22,423 bases of DNA from an uncultured Hippea sp. (GTDB taxonomy: Bacteria > Campylobacterota_A > Desulfurellia > JAADFJ01): NCBI GenBank assembly GCA_913009315.1, contig CAJVZA010000026.1:1-22423 (forward strand), read 5' to 3'. The position numbers and the translations under genes are program-made. Below are positions 22,407 through 22,423 of this stretch, piece by piece. Numbering within the stretch: position 1 is the first letter of the stretch; every line of letters begins with the position of its first letter. Below the pieces are notes generated by a model that searched no databases, was not told the origin of the DNA, and was given only the letters and a program-made list of their open reading frames with translations.

Positions 22407-22423
22407 TTAATATTAGATTGCCC

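Noticed and set aside
1-22423. CRISPR array, tRNA or rRNA
   Set aside because: No regularly spaced direct repeats and no cloverleaf or rRNA-like stretch were found in reading the window.

Overview
The window reads as the end of an AT-rich draft contig from a diderm (Gram-negative) bacterium. Supporting signs are an ADP-heptose (LPS inner core) gene pair, gmhA and hldC, a lipoprotein with outer-membrane-type sorting, and signal-peptide proteins. Adjacent mqnE and mqnC radical-SAM genes show futalosine-type menaquinone synthesis, typical of many anaerobic or respiring lineages. The gene order tmk / delta' / ricT / metG and the repeat types would fit a Desulfobacterota-like genome, but I cannot fix the taxon from sequence alone.

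Layout. (a) Positions 1-179 are not genomic: 114-179 is an Illumina P7 index adapter, followed on the minus strand by a poly-A run and apparent noise. The adapter cuts through a Sel1-repeat secreted protein gene (minus strand). (b) 384-1401 is about 1 kb without a confident gene. It holds a possible 35-aa ORF, a decayed or frameshifted ORF and two inverted repeats, one of them a nested GC-rich hairpin. (c) 1402-4014 (minus) is a three-gene operon: a LicC-like nucleotidyltransferase, a CobD/HisC-like PLP enzyme and a PssA-like CDP-alcohol phosphatidyltransferase. Together they could form a CDP-aminoalcohol route to a phospholipid, resembling a Kennedy pathway. (d) 4015-4792 is a divergent intergenic region with strong sigma-70-like promoters in both directions and two MITE/REP-like inverted-repeat elements between them.

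(e) 4793-20254 (plus) is a dense run of genes, most with overlapping or touching ends from murI onward: efp, an NAD-dependent epimerase, murI, hisH, hisA, a SAM methyltransferase, a YhaM-like OB/HD exoribonuclease, tmk, delta', ricT, metG, a DinG-type FeS helicase, a lipoprotein, a Gph-like HAD phosphatase, gmhA, hldC, a Xer-type recombinase and queA. They mix envelope precursor synthesis (murI, gmhA, hldC), histidine synthesis, nucleotide and replication functions, and tRNA charging and modification. (f) A 110-nt structured gap separates queA from mqnE-mqnC (20365-22406), which overlap by ATGA.

The most interesting biology is the phospholipid-headgroup operon. The most important practical observation is the adapter contamination at the contig end. 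No CRISPR array, rRNA, tRNA, intact insertion sequence or prophage was seen.
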